A stretch of 64,000 bases of DNA, from the NCBI RefSeq assembly GCF_036038375.1, contig NZ_CP107935.1:6510001-6574000 (forward strand), written 5' to 3'. The notes beneath the pieces are model-generated. The model was not told where the DNA came from, did not search any database, and saw nothing but the letters and a program-made list of their open reading frames with translations. Origin of the DNA: Streptomyces sp. NBC_00414. Its GTDB lineage: Bacteria > Actinomycetota > Actinomycetes > Streptomycetales > Streptomycetaceae. The translations under genes and the position numbers were made by a program. Below, piece after piece: positions 7,793 through 15,457 of this stretch. Numbering within the stretch: position 1 is the stretch's first letter; each line of letters opens with the position of its first letter.

Positions 7793-8950
7793 GTGCGCCG
7801 TACGGTGTTCAGCGAGGATCACGAGGCGTTCCGGGAGACCCTGCGCGCCTTCATCGAGGCCGAGGTCGTACCGGTCTACGACGAGTGGTTCGCGGCAGGC
7901 CAGGCGCCCCGCGACTTCTACTACAAGCTCGCCGAGCTGGGTGTCTTCGGCATCCGCGTGGACGAGGAGTTCGGCGGCGCCGGCATAGATTCGTACAAGT
8001 TCGAGGCCGTGATGTACGAGGAGACCGCCCGCGCGGGCGTGTCCTTCGGCGGCTCCGGTGTGCACGTGCTGCTGGGCCTGCCCTACATCAAGGCGCTCGC
8101 CACCGACGAGCAGAAGAAGCGCTTCCTGCCGAAGTTCGTCTCCGGTGAGGAGATGTGGGCCCTCGCGATGACCGAGCCGGGCACCGGCTCCGACCTCGCG
8201 GGCATGAAGACCACCGCGAAGCTCTCCGAGGACGGCACGTACTACGTCCTCAACGGCGCCAAGACGTTCATCACCGGTGGCGTGCACGCCGACCGCGTCA
8301 TCGTCTGCGCCCGCACCTCCCCGTCCACGGCCGAGGACCGCCGCTTCGGCATCTCCCTCTTCGCCGTCGACACCAAGGCCGAGGGCTACTCGGTGGGCCG
8401 CAAGCTCGACAAGCTCGGCCTGAAGACCTCCGACACCGCCGAGCTGGCGTTCGTCGACGTGAAGGTCCCCGTCGAGGACCTCCTCGGCGAGGAGAACAAG
8501 GGCTTCTACTACCTCGGCGGCAACCTGCCCTCCGAGCGCTGGGGCATCGCGTTCGGCGCGTACGCCCAGGCCGCGGCGGCCGTCCGCTTCGCCAAGGAGT
8601 ACGTGCTTGAGCGCACGGTCTTCGGCAAGCCGGTCTCGCACTTCCAGAACACCAAGTTCGAGCTGGCCGCCTGTCAGGCCGAGGTGGACGCCGCCCAGGC
8701 GGTCGCCGACCGTGCCCTGGAGGCCCTCGACCAGGGCGAGCTGTCGGCGGCCGAGGCCGCGTCCGCGAAGCTGTTCTGCACCGAGGTCGCGCACCGCGTC
8801 ATCGACCGCTGCCTCCAGCTGCACGGCGGCTACGGCTTCATGAACGAGTACCCGATCGCCCGCCTGTACGCGGACAACCGCGTCAACCGCATCTACGGCG
8901 GCACCAGCGAGATCATGAAGTCGATCATCGCCAAGAACATGGGCCTCTGA
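7793..8950 (+). CDS. Acyl-CoA dehydrogenase, long-chain-like type
   Basis: A 385-residue acyl-CoA dehydrogenase: MTEPGTGSDLAGMKT, LHGGYGFMNEYPIARLYADNR, and the C-terminal RIYGGTSEIMKSIIAKNMGL. The base position used by short/medium-chain enzymes is Gly here, as in the LCAD/IVD groups, whose catalytic Glu sits in an earlier helix. The IYGGT-EIMK tail is LCAD-like. GTG 7793 is preferred because GGAGG (7780-7784) lies 8 bases before it; TTG 7769 is the longer alternative. It may act on fatty acyl-CoA or branched acyl-CoA. The thioesterase gene follows after 46 bases. Confidence 0.88.
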   Translation: MRRTVFSEDHEAFRETLRAFIEAEVVPVYDEWFAAGQAPRDFYYKLAELGVFGIRVDEEFGGAGIDSYKFEAVMYEETARAGVSFGGSGVHVLLGLPYIKALATDEQKKRFLPKFVSGEEMWALAMTEPGTGSDLAGMKTTAKLSEDGTYYVLNGAKTFITGGVHADRVIVCARTSPSTAEDRRFGISLFAVDTKAEGYSVGRKLDKLGLKTSDTAELAFVDVKVPVEDLLGEENKGFYYLGGNLPSERWGIAFGAYAQAAAAVRFAKEYVLERTVFGKPVSHFQNTKFELAACQAEVDAAQAVADRALEALDQGELSAAEAASAKLFCTEVAHRVIDRCLQLHGGYGFMNEYPIARLYADNRVNRIYGGTSEIMKSIIAKNMGL

Positions 8951-8996
8951 GGCCCGGGAAAACCTCCGGGAAACGACTGCACGGTACAACTGACGC

Positions 8997-9881
8997 ATGA
9001 GTCAGGCACTTGAGGGCCTGCTCGATCTGCTCGATCTTGAGCGGATCGAGCAGGACATCTTCCGCGGTCAGTCACGCTTCGCCGTCGTCCCGCGCGTCTT
9101 CGGCGGGCAGGTCGCGGCGCAGGCACTGGTCGCCGCGGGTCGCACGGTCCCCGCGGACCGGCTCGCCCACTCCCTGCACGCCTACTTCCTGCGCGCCGGG
9201 GACGCGGGCGCGCCCATCGTCTACACCGTCGACCGGATCCGCGACGGGCGTTCCTTCACGACCCGCCGGGTGGTCGCCGTCCAGCACGGACAGCCGATCT
9301 TCCATCTCTCCGCGTCGTTCCAGACGTACGAGGAGGGCATGGACCACCAGGCCGACATGCCGCCCGCGCCCGACCCGGAGACCCTGCAGACGACCGCGGA
9401 GATGCTGCCGTGATACCTGGAGGCGTACGGGGACGAAGGCGTCGCCCAGCGGATGCTGGAAGCCCGCGCCGCGGTCGACCTCCGTTACGTCGACGCGCCG
9501 CCGTTCGCCAGCGTGGGGAAGCCGCGGGAACCCCGCTCGCAGGTGTGGTTCCGCACCAACGGCAAGCTCGACGGCGCCATCGACGAGCCGCTGCTGCACG
9601 TCTGCCTCGCCACCTACGTCTCCGACATGACGCTCCTGGACTCCGTGCTGCTCGCCCACGGGCGCGGCGGCTGGGTCACCGGGGACGTCGTCGGGGCCTC
9701 CCTGGACCACGCGATGTGGTTCCACCGGCCGTTCCGCGCCGACGAATGGCTGCTGTACGACCAGGAGTCGCCGTCCGCGTCCGGCGGGCGGGGCCTTGGG
9801 CAGGCCCGTATCTACACACGGGACGGGCGACTGGCGATCACGGTCATCCAGGAGGGCGTGGTCCGCATCCCGCGGGACTAG
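8997..9881 (+). pseudogene. Acyl-CoA thioesterase II (TesB-like), broken by in-frame TGA
   Basis: Codons 1-138 encode a TesB N-terminal hot-dog domain (DIFRGQSRFAVVPRVFGGQV, SLHAYFLRAGD, RDGRSFTTRRVVAVQ). TGA at 9411-9413 interrupts it. The same frame then continues to 9881 with the second hot-dog domain (ASLDHAMWFHRPFRADEW, GRGLGQARIYTRDG, VIQEG). Ignoring the stop, the protein would be 294 residues, normal for TesB, which hydrolyses acyl-CoA to free acid and CoA. A single C-to-T change of a CGA Arg codon would explain it. The remainder could start at ATG 9453. It could equally be a sequencing error; no recoding signal is evident. Confidence 0.8.
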
Positions 9882-9885
9882 GCAC

Positions 9886-10683
9886 TCACTCGTTGCCGGT
9901 CAGGCCGGCCGCGTCCAGCAGGTAAGCCGTCATCGGGTCGTAGTGGCGGGGGCTCGTGACGTGGTCGTCCATGGGGACGGTCACCTGGACGGTGCCCTCG
10001 GACTCGGCGAGGAACAGGGCCGGGTCGTTGCAGTCCGCGTAGCCCACGGAGTCCACGCCCAGCTGGCCCGCGCAGCCCGCCCAGCCGTGGTCCGCGACGA
10101 CCAGGTCGGGCAGCGGGCGGCCCTCGCCCTCCAGGCCCTTCAGGATCGCCCGCATCGGCTCGCCCGAGTGGGTGTGCCACAGGGTCGCGCCGTGCTCCAG
10201 GACCGCGACGTCGGCGAACTGGAAGACGTACCCCTCGTCCGTGGTCAGCCCGTCCGGGATCACCACGATCTCGCAGCCGGCCGCGCGCAGGGCGGCGGCG
10301 GTGGCGCGGTGCACGTCGAGGAGCCCACCGGGGTGGCCCGTCGCGAACAGCACGCGCTGTCTGCCGGCGGCGGCCTTGCGGAGGCGGCCCGCCATCCGCT
10401 CCAGCGCGTCGACGGTCAGCTCCGGGTCGATGGTGTCCTGGCCGTACCGGTACTCCGGGTCGTCGTTCACGCCGCACCGCTCGGCCATCACCGCGAGGAC
10501 GTCCTGCTCGTCGGTCCAGCGGTCGCCGAGCTCCAGGCCGAGCCAGTAGTTGCGGTCGCCGTTGGCCAGCTTGCGGTAGTGGGAGAGGTTGTTCTCGCGG
10601 GGGGTGGCCACGTTGCCCGCGATACGCGTCTGTACGAGGTGGTCGAGGAGGTCGGCGCGGCTGGGGGTCCCGGGTATCGGCAT
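9886..10683 (-). CDS. Conserved actinobacterial protein, usually annotated 'phosphatase'
   Basis: A 265-residue cytoplasmic protein without signal peptide or membrane segment. Conserved-looking blocks are ATGHPGGLLDVHRA, VVIPDGLTTDEGY, and VVADHGWAGCAGQLG followed by GYADCNDPALFLAES, rich in His, Asp and Gly as expected of a metal-dependent enzyme. I recognise it as a family present across Streptomyces and often labelled phosphatase, but I know of no experimental basis for that label. It converges on the thioesterase pseudogene (4 bases apart) and lies downstream of the pucR gene across a repeat-rich gap. Start ATG 10683. Confidence 0.7.
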   Translation of the reverse strand: MPIPGTPSRADLLDHLVQTRIAGNVATPRENNLSHYRKLANGDRNYWLGLELGDRWTDEQDVLAVMAERCGVNDDPEYRYGQDTIDPELTVDALERMAGRLRKAAAGRQRVLFATGHPGGLLDVHRATAAALRAAGCEIVVIPDGLTTDEGYVFQFADVAVLEHGATLWHTHSGEPMRAILKGLEGEGRPLPDLVVADHGWAGCAGQLGVDSVGYADCNDPALFLAESEGTVQVTVPMDDHVTSPRHYDPMTAYLLDAAGLTGNE

Positions 10684-10806
10684 ACCCCCATTCTGCCGGT
10701 GCGCTCCGCCGGGTGGCGCCGGGTATCGAACCGTGGGATTTGAGTCACTCGGGGGTTTGGGGGCGGGGTGCGGTTTTTGTCGGCCGAAGGCCGACGGGGT
10801 CTTGCC

Positions 10807-10985
10807 GCGCAGTTCCCCGCGCCCCTATGGGACGGGGCTGCGCCCCGGGCCCGGCGGGTGGGTCGGCCGGCGGCGGGTGGGTGGCTGGTTGCGCAGTTCC
10901 CCGCGCCCCTGGGGGGGGGTGGGGGTGGGCCCGGGTGTCGGGTGCGGGCCGTGTGTGGGGCCGTCGCGAAGTTCCCCGCGCCCCT
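10807..10985. repeat. Three copies of the GCGCAGTTCCCCGCGCCCCT repeat in a 442-base gap
   Basis: Copies lie at 10807-10826, 10891-10910 and about 10965-10985 (the last reads TCGCGAAGTTCCCCGCGCCCCT). The same sequence recurs near 35.45 kb and 39.2 kb. This is the common Streptomyces intergenic repeat. The gap 10684-11125 between the 'phosphatase' and pucR genes holds only these repeats and the hairpin at 11003-11057; the open frames across it are frames opened by GC bias. Confidence 0.85.
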
Positions 10986-11002
10986 GTCGCGCTTGCGCGC
11001 TC

Positions 11003-11057
11003 GTCCTCAAACGCCGGACGGGCTGAAACGTATTCAGCCCGTCCGGCGTTTGAGGAC
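11003..11057. terminator. Perfect 25-bp hairpin, repeat-derived, likely terminator
   Basis: The arms 11003-11027 and 11033-11057 are perfect reverse complements, centred on ACGTA, with GTCCTCAAACGCCGGACGGG at the outer left. It lies about 70 bases downstream of the pucR stop and is probably a factor-independent terminator made from the same repeat family found inside mccA. Confidence 0.75.
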
Positions 11058-11125
11058 CGGGGGTTCGGGGGCCGGCCCCCGAGTCAGTGACGGGACGGGT
11101 AGGGGCGGCGGGGGCGAGGAAAGGC

Positions 11126-12637
11126 TTACGCGTGACGTAGGGCGAACCACAGCTCCATGCGGACGTCCGGGTCGTCCAGATCCACGTCCAGGAGGACCCC
11201 GCAGCGGGCCACCCGTTGCCGGACCGTGTTGCGGTGGACGGAGAGGGCCACCGCCGTACGGTCCCAACTCCCGTGCAGGGAGAGCCAGGTGCGAAGCGTC
11301 TCCGTGAGGGCGGAGTTCCCGGCGACGGGCGCCAGGACCGCCCGGGCGTGCGCCGCCGCCTCGGCCGACGGCACGAGACCGGCCAGCCCCGGCCGCTCAC
11401 CGTGACGGACCAGATCCGCACGGGTGGCCCGCGCCCGCGACAGCGCACGAGCGGCCTGCGTGTCGGCCACCCCCCACTCACCCGGCACGACGGCCGCGCT
11501 CACCCCGCACGTCCACCCGGGCTGGGCGACGGGTTCACGGTGACCGGCGGGGACGAGGACCCGTACGACGTCACCGTGCACGTCGACCAGCGGGGAGCCG
11601 AGCGCCGCCCCGAGCGCGGACGCGGCGACGGCGTCGGGCGCGGGCCCGTCCGGCCGCGCGTGCACGACGACCCACAGCTCGCCGGCGTCCAGCAGCGGAG
11701 CGACCTCCTCCGGCGCGGCCCCCAGCAGCATGCGTACGAGCGCCGAGGAGCGGGCCGCGCCCGTGCTGCTCTGGTGCTCCCCGGTGAGCAGGGAGAGCAG
11801 GACCGCGCCGACGGAGGCGATCGTGTGGTCGCCCGGGTCCCGGCGCGGCGCCGCAACGCCCAGCACGAAGCCCTGCCCGGTGCCGAGGGCGTACGCGGCG
11901 AGATGGACGCCGGCCACCGTGTCACTCGCGGAGGACGGAGTGGGTCCGCCGGAGCCGCCGTCGGCGGGCCGCACCACGCCCGCCAGCCCGGCCAGCGCCG
12001 CGCCCACCTCCGCTCCCGCCCCGGGGCCCGGCAGCCGCCCCGCCGATGCGACCTCGCCGCCGTCCGGGGCGTACAGCGCGGCGCGTCCGCCCACCCGCTG
12101 GGCGAGCTGCCGCAGGACCGAGGGGACCGGGTCCGGGCGGGCCGCGGCGGCGGCCAGGCTCTGCTGGGCCTCCGTGACGCGGCGCAGCTCGGTGTGCCGG
12201 GCCTGCGCCATGAGCTGCCAGACCGCCCGGGCCACCCCTGAGAAGGTGGTGCGGGGCGGCACCTCCACGAGCGGCAGCCCGTAGTGGTCGCAGGCCTCGA
12301 CCAGGGCCCGTGGAACCGTGTCGTGCACCGGCGCCACCCCGAAGCCGAGCGCGGAGCCCCCCGCCTCGACGATTCGGGACACATAGGCGTCGAAGTACGT
12401 GCCGGACCCGGCGGCCTCCGGAATGTGCACCCCCGCCGTCAGCAGCAGCTCCCCGCCCAGCAGGTACGGGTACGGGTCCGCCATCTCCGAGGTGTGCGCC
12501 CAGTGGATCACCGTGGCCGATTCCCGGGGTCCCGCGATCTGCCGCAGCCCGAGGTCCTCCCGGGCCAGCAGGGCGGCGAGGGGCACCGGCGGGGTGGGCG
12601 GGACGGCAGGGGTGGCTGGGGCGACAGCGTCCGGCAT
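11126..12637 (-). CDS. PucR family transcriptional regulator
   Basis: A 503-residue regulator with an N-terminal PucR domain (about 15-140: LLAREDLGLRQIAG, HWAHTSEMADPYPYLLGGELLLT) and a C-terminal HTH-30 DNA-binding domain (about 440-500: TLRTWLSLHGSWDRTA, LSVHRNTVRQRVARC). PucR-type proteins control purine, amine or amino-acid catabolism and sense small nitrogen compounds. It diverges from the symporter-ureohydrolase-ThDP operon and is the obvious candidate regulator. Start ATG 12637 has GGAGG ten bases upstream; ATG 12655 is possible. The huge frame continuing upstream of it is antisense to the symporter and ureohydrolase genes and is not real. Confidence 0.9.
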   Translation of the reverse strand: MPDAVAPATPAVPPTPPVPLAALLAREDLGLRQIAGPRESATVIHWAHTSEMADPYPYLLGGELLLTAGVHIPEAAGSGTYFDAYVSRIVEAGGSALGFGVAPVHDTVPRALVEACDHYGLPLVEVPPRTTFSGVARAVWQLMAQARHTELRRVTEAQQSLAAAAARPDPVPSVLRQLAQRVGGRAALYAPDGGEVASAGRLPGPGAGAEVGAALAGLAGVVRPADGGSGGPTPSSASDTVAGVHLAAYALGTGQGFVLGVAAPRRDPGDHTIASVGAVLLSLLTGEHQSSTGAARSSALVRMLLGAAPEEVAPLLDAGELWVVVHARPDGPAPDAVAASALGAALGSPLVDVHGDVVRVLVPAGHREPVAQPGWTCGVSAAVVPGEWGVADTQAARALSRARATRADLVRHGERPGLAGLVPSAEAAAHARAVLAPVAGNSALTETLRTWLSLHGSWDRTAVALSVHRNTVRQRVARCGVLLDVDLDDPDVRMELWFALRHA

Positions 12638-12874
12638 GGTGGACGTTTCCTCCATCAGATCCGGTGGCAATGGATGAAACGTACACTTCAGCGTTGCTTT
12701 CCGGCCACCTAGTGTCATGGCGACCGAAGGCCGCGGGTACGGGCGGATGTCCCCGCGGACCGCATGTGAAGCAGCCATCGGCGACACCGACCGGCGACAC
12801 CCATCGGCGACAGCCGTCGGTGATCGGCCGAGCACCCCGCACGACACGCCACCGACAGCGCGAAGGAGGGCCTC

Positions 12875-14392
12875 ATGGCCGTCGACTACACAGTGATCGT
12901 CGTCTACCTCGCCGGGATGCTGGCCATGGGCTGGTGGGGCATGCGCCGCGCCAAGTCCAAGAGCGACTTCCTGGTCGCCGGACGGCGGCTCGGCCCGACG
13001 ATGTACTCCGGCACGATGGCCGCGATCGTCCTCGGCGGCGCGTCCACCATCGGCGGTGTCGGCCTCGGCTACCAGTACGGGCTCTCCGGCGCCTGGATGG
13101 TCTTCACCATCGGCCTCGGACTCCTCGCCCTGTCCCTCTTCTTCTCGGCGCGCATCGCCCGGCTGAAGGTCTACACGGTCTCCGAGATGCTCGACCTGCG
13201 CTACGGCGGACGGGCCGGAGTGATCTCGGGCCTGGTCATGTGGGCGTACACCCTCATGCTCGCGGTGACGTCGACCATCGCGTACGCCACGATCTTCGAC
13301 GTCCTCTTCGACATGAACCGCACGATCGCGATCGTCCTCGGCGGCTCGATCGTCGTCGCGTACTCGACGCTCGGCGGCATGTGGTCGATCACCCTCACCG
13401 ACATGGTGCAGTTCGTCGTGAAGACGATCGGTGTGCTGCTGCTCCTGCTGCCCATCGCCGTCGTCAAGGCCGGCGGGTTCAGCGAGATGAAGGCGCAGCT
13501 GCCCACCGAGTACTTCGACCCGCTCGGCATCGGCGGCGAGACGATCTTCACCTATGTGCTGATCTACACGTTCGGCATGCTGATCGGGCAGGACATCTGG
13601 CAGCGCGTCTTCACCGCGGGCAGCGACCGCACCGCCAAGTGGGGCGGCACCGTCGCGGGCACCTACTGCCTGGTGTACGCGCTGGCCGGCGCCGTCATCG
13701 GCACGGCGGCCAAGGTCCTCTACCCGAAGCTGGCCAGCCCGGACGACGCCTTCGCCACCATCGTGAAGGACGAACTGCCCGTCGGTGTACGGGGACTGGT
13801 GCTCGCCGCCGCCCTGGCCGCCGTGATGTCCACGTCCTCCGGCGCCCTCATCGCCTGCGCGACCGTCGCCAACAACGACATCTGGTCGCGGCTGCGCGGA
13901 GCCGTGCGCCCCGGGAGCGACGGGGGCGAGGGGAGCGGTGACGGCGGTGCCAAGGACCATGACGAGGTCAGGGGCAACCGCATCTTCATCCTCGTCATGG
14001 GGATCGCCGTGATCTGTACGGCCATCGTGCTGAACAACGTCGTCGAGGCCCTGACCGTCGCCTACAACCTGCTCGTCGGCGGCCTCCTCGTGCCCATCCT
14101 CGGCGGCCTGCTCTGGAAGCGCGGCACCGCCCAGGGTGCCCTCGCCGCCGTCGCGGTCGGCGGCCTCGCGGTCGTCGGACTGATGGCCACGTACGGAATC
14201 CTCGCGAACGAGCCCATCTACTACGGGCTCCTCGCCTCCCTCGCCGTGTACGTGATCGTCTCCCTCGCCACGCCCGCGACCGACGCGGCGGTCCTCGCCG
14301 CCTGGCGCGAACGGCTCGCGGGCCGCGGCTCCGGCCCGGCGGCCGACTCCGCGGACGGGACCACATCCGGGACCGTTCCCGCCCACCAGTAA
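12875..14392 (+). CDS. Sodium:solute symporter (SSS family)
   Basis: A 505-residue inner-membrane transporter with about 13 hydrophobic segments and SSS-family marks: FLVAGRRLGP near the N-terminus, AIVLGGASTIGGVGLGYQYG, and LAAALAAVMSTSSGALIACATV in the conserved TM region. It should import an organic substrate with Na+. The downstream ureohydrolase and decarboxylase suggest a guanidino compound, agmatine-like amine or arginine derivative (inference). Start ATG 12875 follows AAGGAGG. A short charged Gly/Asp/Glu-rich loop at about 345-370 is unremarkable. It is the first gene of the operon, 63 bases before the ureohydrolase gene. Confidence 0.9.
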   Translation: MAVDYTVIVVYLAGMLAMGWWGMRRAKSKSDFLVAGRRLGPTMYSGTMAAIVLGGASTIGGVGLGYQYGLSGAWMVFTIGLGLLALSLFFSARIARLKVYTVSEMLDLRYGGRAGVISGLVMWAYTLMLAVTSTIAYATIFDVLFDMNRTIAIVLGGSIVVAYSTLGGMWSITLTDMVQFVVKTIGVLLLLLPIAVVKAGGFSEMKAQLPTEYFDPLGIGGETIFTYVLIYTFGMLIGQDIWQRVFTAGSDRTAKWGGTVAGTYCLVYALAGAVIGTAAKVLYPKLASPDDAFATIVKDELPVGVRGLVLAAALAAVMSTSSGALIACATVANNDIWSRLRGAVRPGSDGGEGSGDGGAKDHDEVRGNRIFILVMGIAVICTAIVLNNVVEALTVAYNLLVGGLLVPILGGLLWKRGTAQGALAAVAVGGLAVVGLMATYGILANEPIYYGLLASLAVYVIVSLATPATDAAVLAAWRERLAGRGSGPAADSADGTTSGTVPAHQ

Positions 14393-14455
14393 GGTCGGAA
14401 GAAGACGTACATACGCGATGAAGCGTGTGAACCGTAGGAAAGAGAGCGCTACCCG

Positions 14456-15457
14456 ATGAACAGCAACGAGACGCCCCGCGGACCCGTCGACTCGTCCCGC
14501 ATACCGCGGTACGCGGGACCGGCGACCTTCGCCCGGCTGCCCCGCCTCGACGAGGTCGGCACCACCGATGTCGCCGTGGTCGGTGTGCCGTTCGACGCGG
14601 GCGTCTCGTACCGGCCCGGGGCCCGCTTCGGCGGGAACGCGATCCGCGAGGCGAGCAGGCTGCTCCGGCCGTACAACCCGGCGCAGGACGCCTCGCCCTT
14701 CGCCCTCGCGCAGGTCGCGGACGCCGGTGACATCGCCGCGAACCCGTTCGACATCCACGAGGCCGTGGAGACCATCGAGGGCGCCGCCGACCAGCTGCTC
14801 GGCACCGGCGCCCGGCTGATGACCCTCGGCGGCGACCACACCATCGCGCTGCCCCTGCTGCGCGCGGTCGCCCGCAAGCACGGCCCGGTCGCGCTGCTCC
14901 ACTTCGACGCGCACCTCGACACCTGGGACACGTACTTCGGGGCCGAGTACACGCACGGCACCCCGTTCCGCCGGGCCGTCGAGGAAGGCATCCTCGACAC
15001 CGAGGCGCTCTCCCACGTCGGCACCCGCGGCCCGCTGTACGGCCGCCAGGACCTCACCGACGACGAGAAGCTGGGCTTCGGCATCGTCACCTCCGCCGAC
15101 ATCTACCGGAGGGGCGCCGACGAGGTCGCCGACCAGCTGCGCCAGCGCATCGGCGACCGCCCGCTGTACATCTCCATCGACATCGACTGCCTCGACCCGG
15201 CCCACGCGCCCGGCACCGGCACCCCCGAGGCCGGCGGCATGACCTCCCGCGAACTGCTGGAGATCCTGCGCGGCCTGGCCTCCTGCAACCTGGTCTCCGC
15301 CGACGTCGTCGAGGTCGCCCCCGCGTACGATCACGCCGAGATCACCTCCGTCGCCGCGTCCCACACGGCGTACGAGCTGACGACCATCATGTCCCGCCAG
15401 ATCGCACAGGCCCGCGTCGACGCTGCCCGGGCGCCCGAGGAGGCCGACGCCAAGTGA
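14456..15457 (+). CDS. speB: Agmatinase/guanidinobutyrase-type ureohydrolase
   Basis: A 333-residue arginase-family enzyme with the full bimetal site: GGDHT, HFDAHLDTW and SIDIDCLDPAHAPGTGTPE. It removes urea from a guanidino substrate. Arginases can be excluded by length and motif flanks; agmatinase is the usual label. The ThDP decarboxylase immediately after it makes 4-guanidinobutyrate (GbuA-type activity) an equally good reading, because 2-ketoarginine decarboxylation followed by oxidation gives that substrate. The stop overlaps the next start (GTGA at 15454-15457), so stoichiometric expression is likely. Confidence 0.88.
   Translation: MNSNETPRGPVDSSRIPRYAGPATFARLPRLDEVGTTDVAVVGVPFDAGVSYRPGARFGGNAIREASRLLRPYNPAQDASPFALAQVADAGDIAANPFDIHEAVETIEGAADQLLGTGARLMTLGGDHTIALPLLRAVARKHGPVALLHFDAHLDTWDTYFGAEYTHGTPFRRAVEEGILDTEALSHVGTRGPLYGRQDLTDDEKLGFGIVTSADIYRRGADEVADQLRQRIGDRPLYISIDIDCLDPAHAPGTGTPEAGGMTSRELLEILRGLASCNLVSADVVEVAPAYDHAEITSVAASHTAYELTTIMSRQIAQARVDAARAPEEADAK

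Noticed and set aside
9411..9413. TGA in the thioesterase gene as a selenocysteine or programmed readthrough codon
   Set aside because: The family has no catalytic Sec at this position, no SECIS-like hairpin follows directly, and a single CGA-to-TGA change is simpler.
10807..11057. Repeat cluster as a CRISPR array or transposon ends
   Set aside because: Spacing is irregular, copies recur elsewhere in both orientations, there are no cas or transposase genes and no target-site duplication.
12638..15364. Continuous minus-strand open frame extending pucR to about 1400 codons
   Set aside because: It is antisense to the symporter and ureohydrolase genes, whose motifs are unmistakable; high GC simply removes stops. 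Composition is the Arg/Gly/Val/Glu-rich type of shadow frames.
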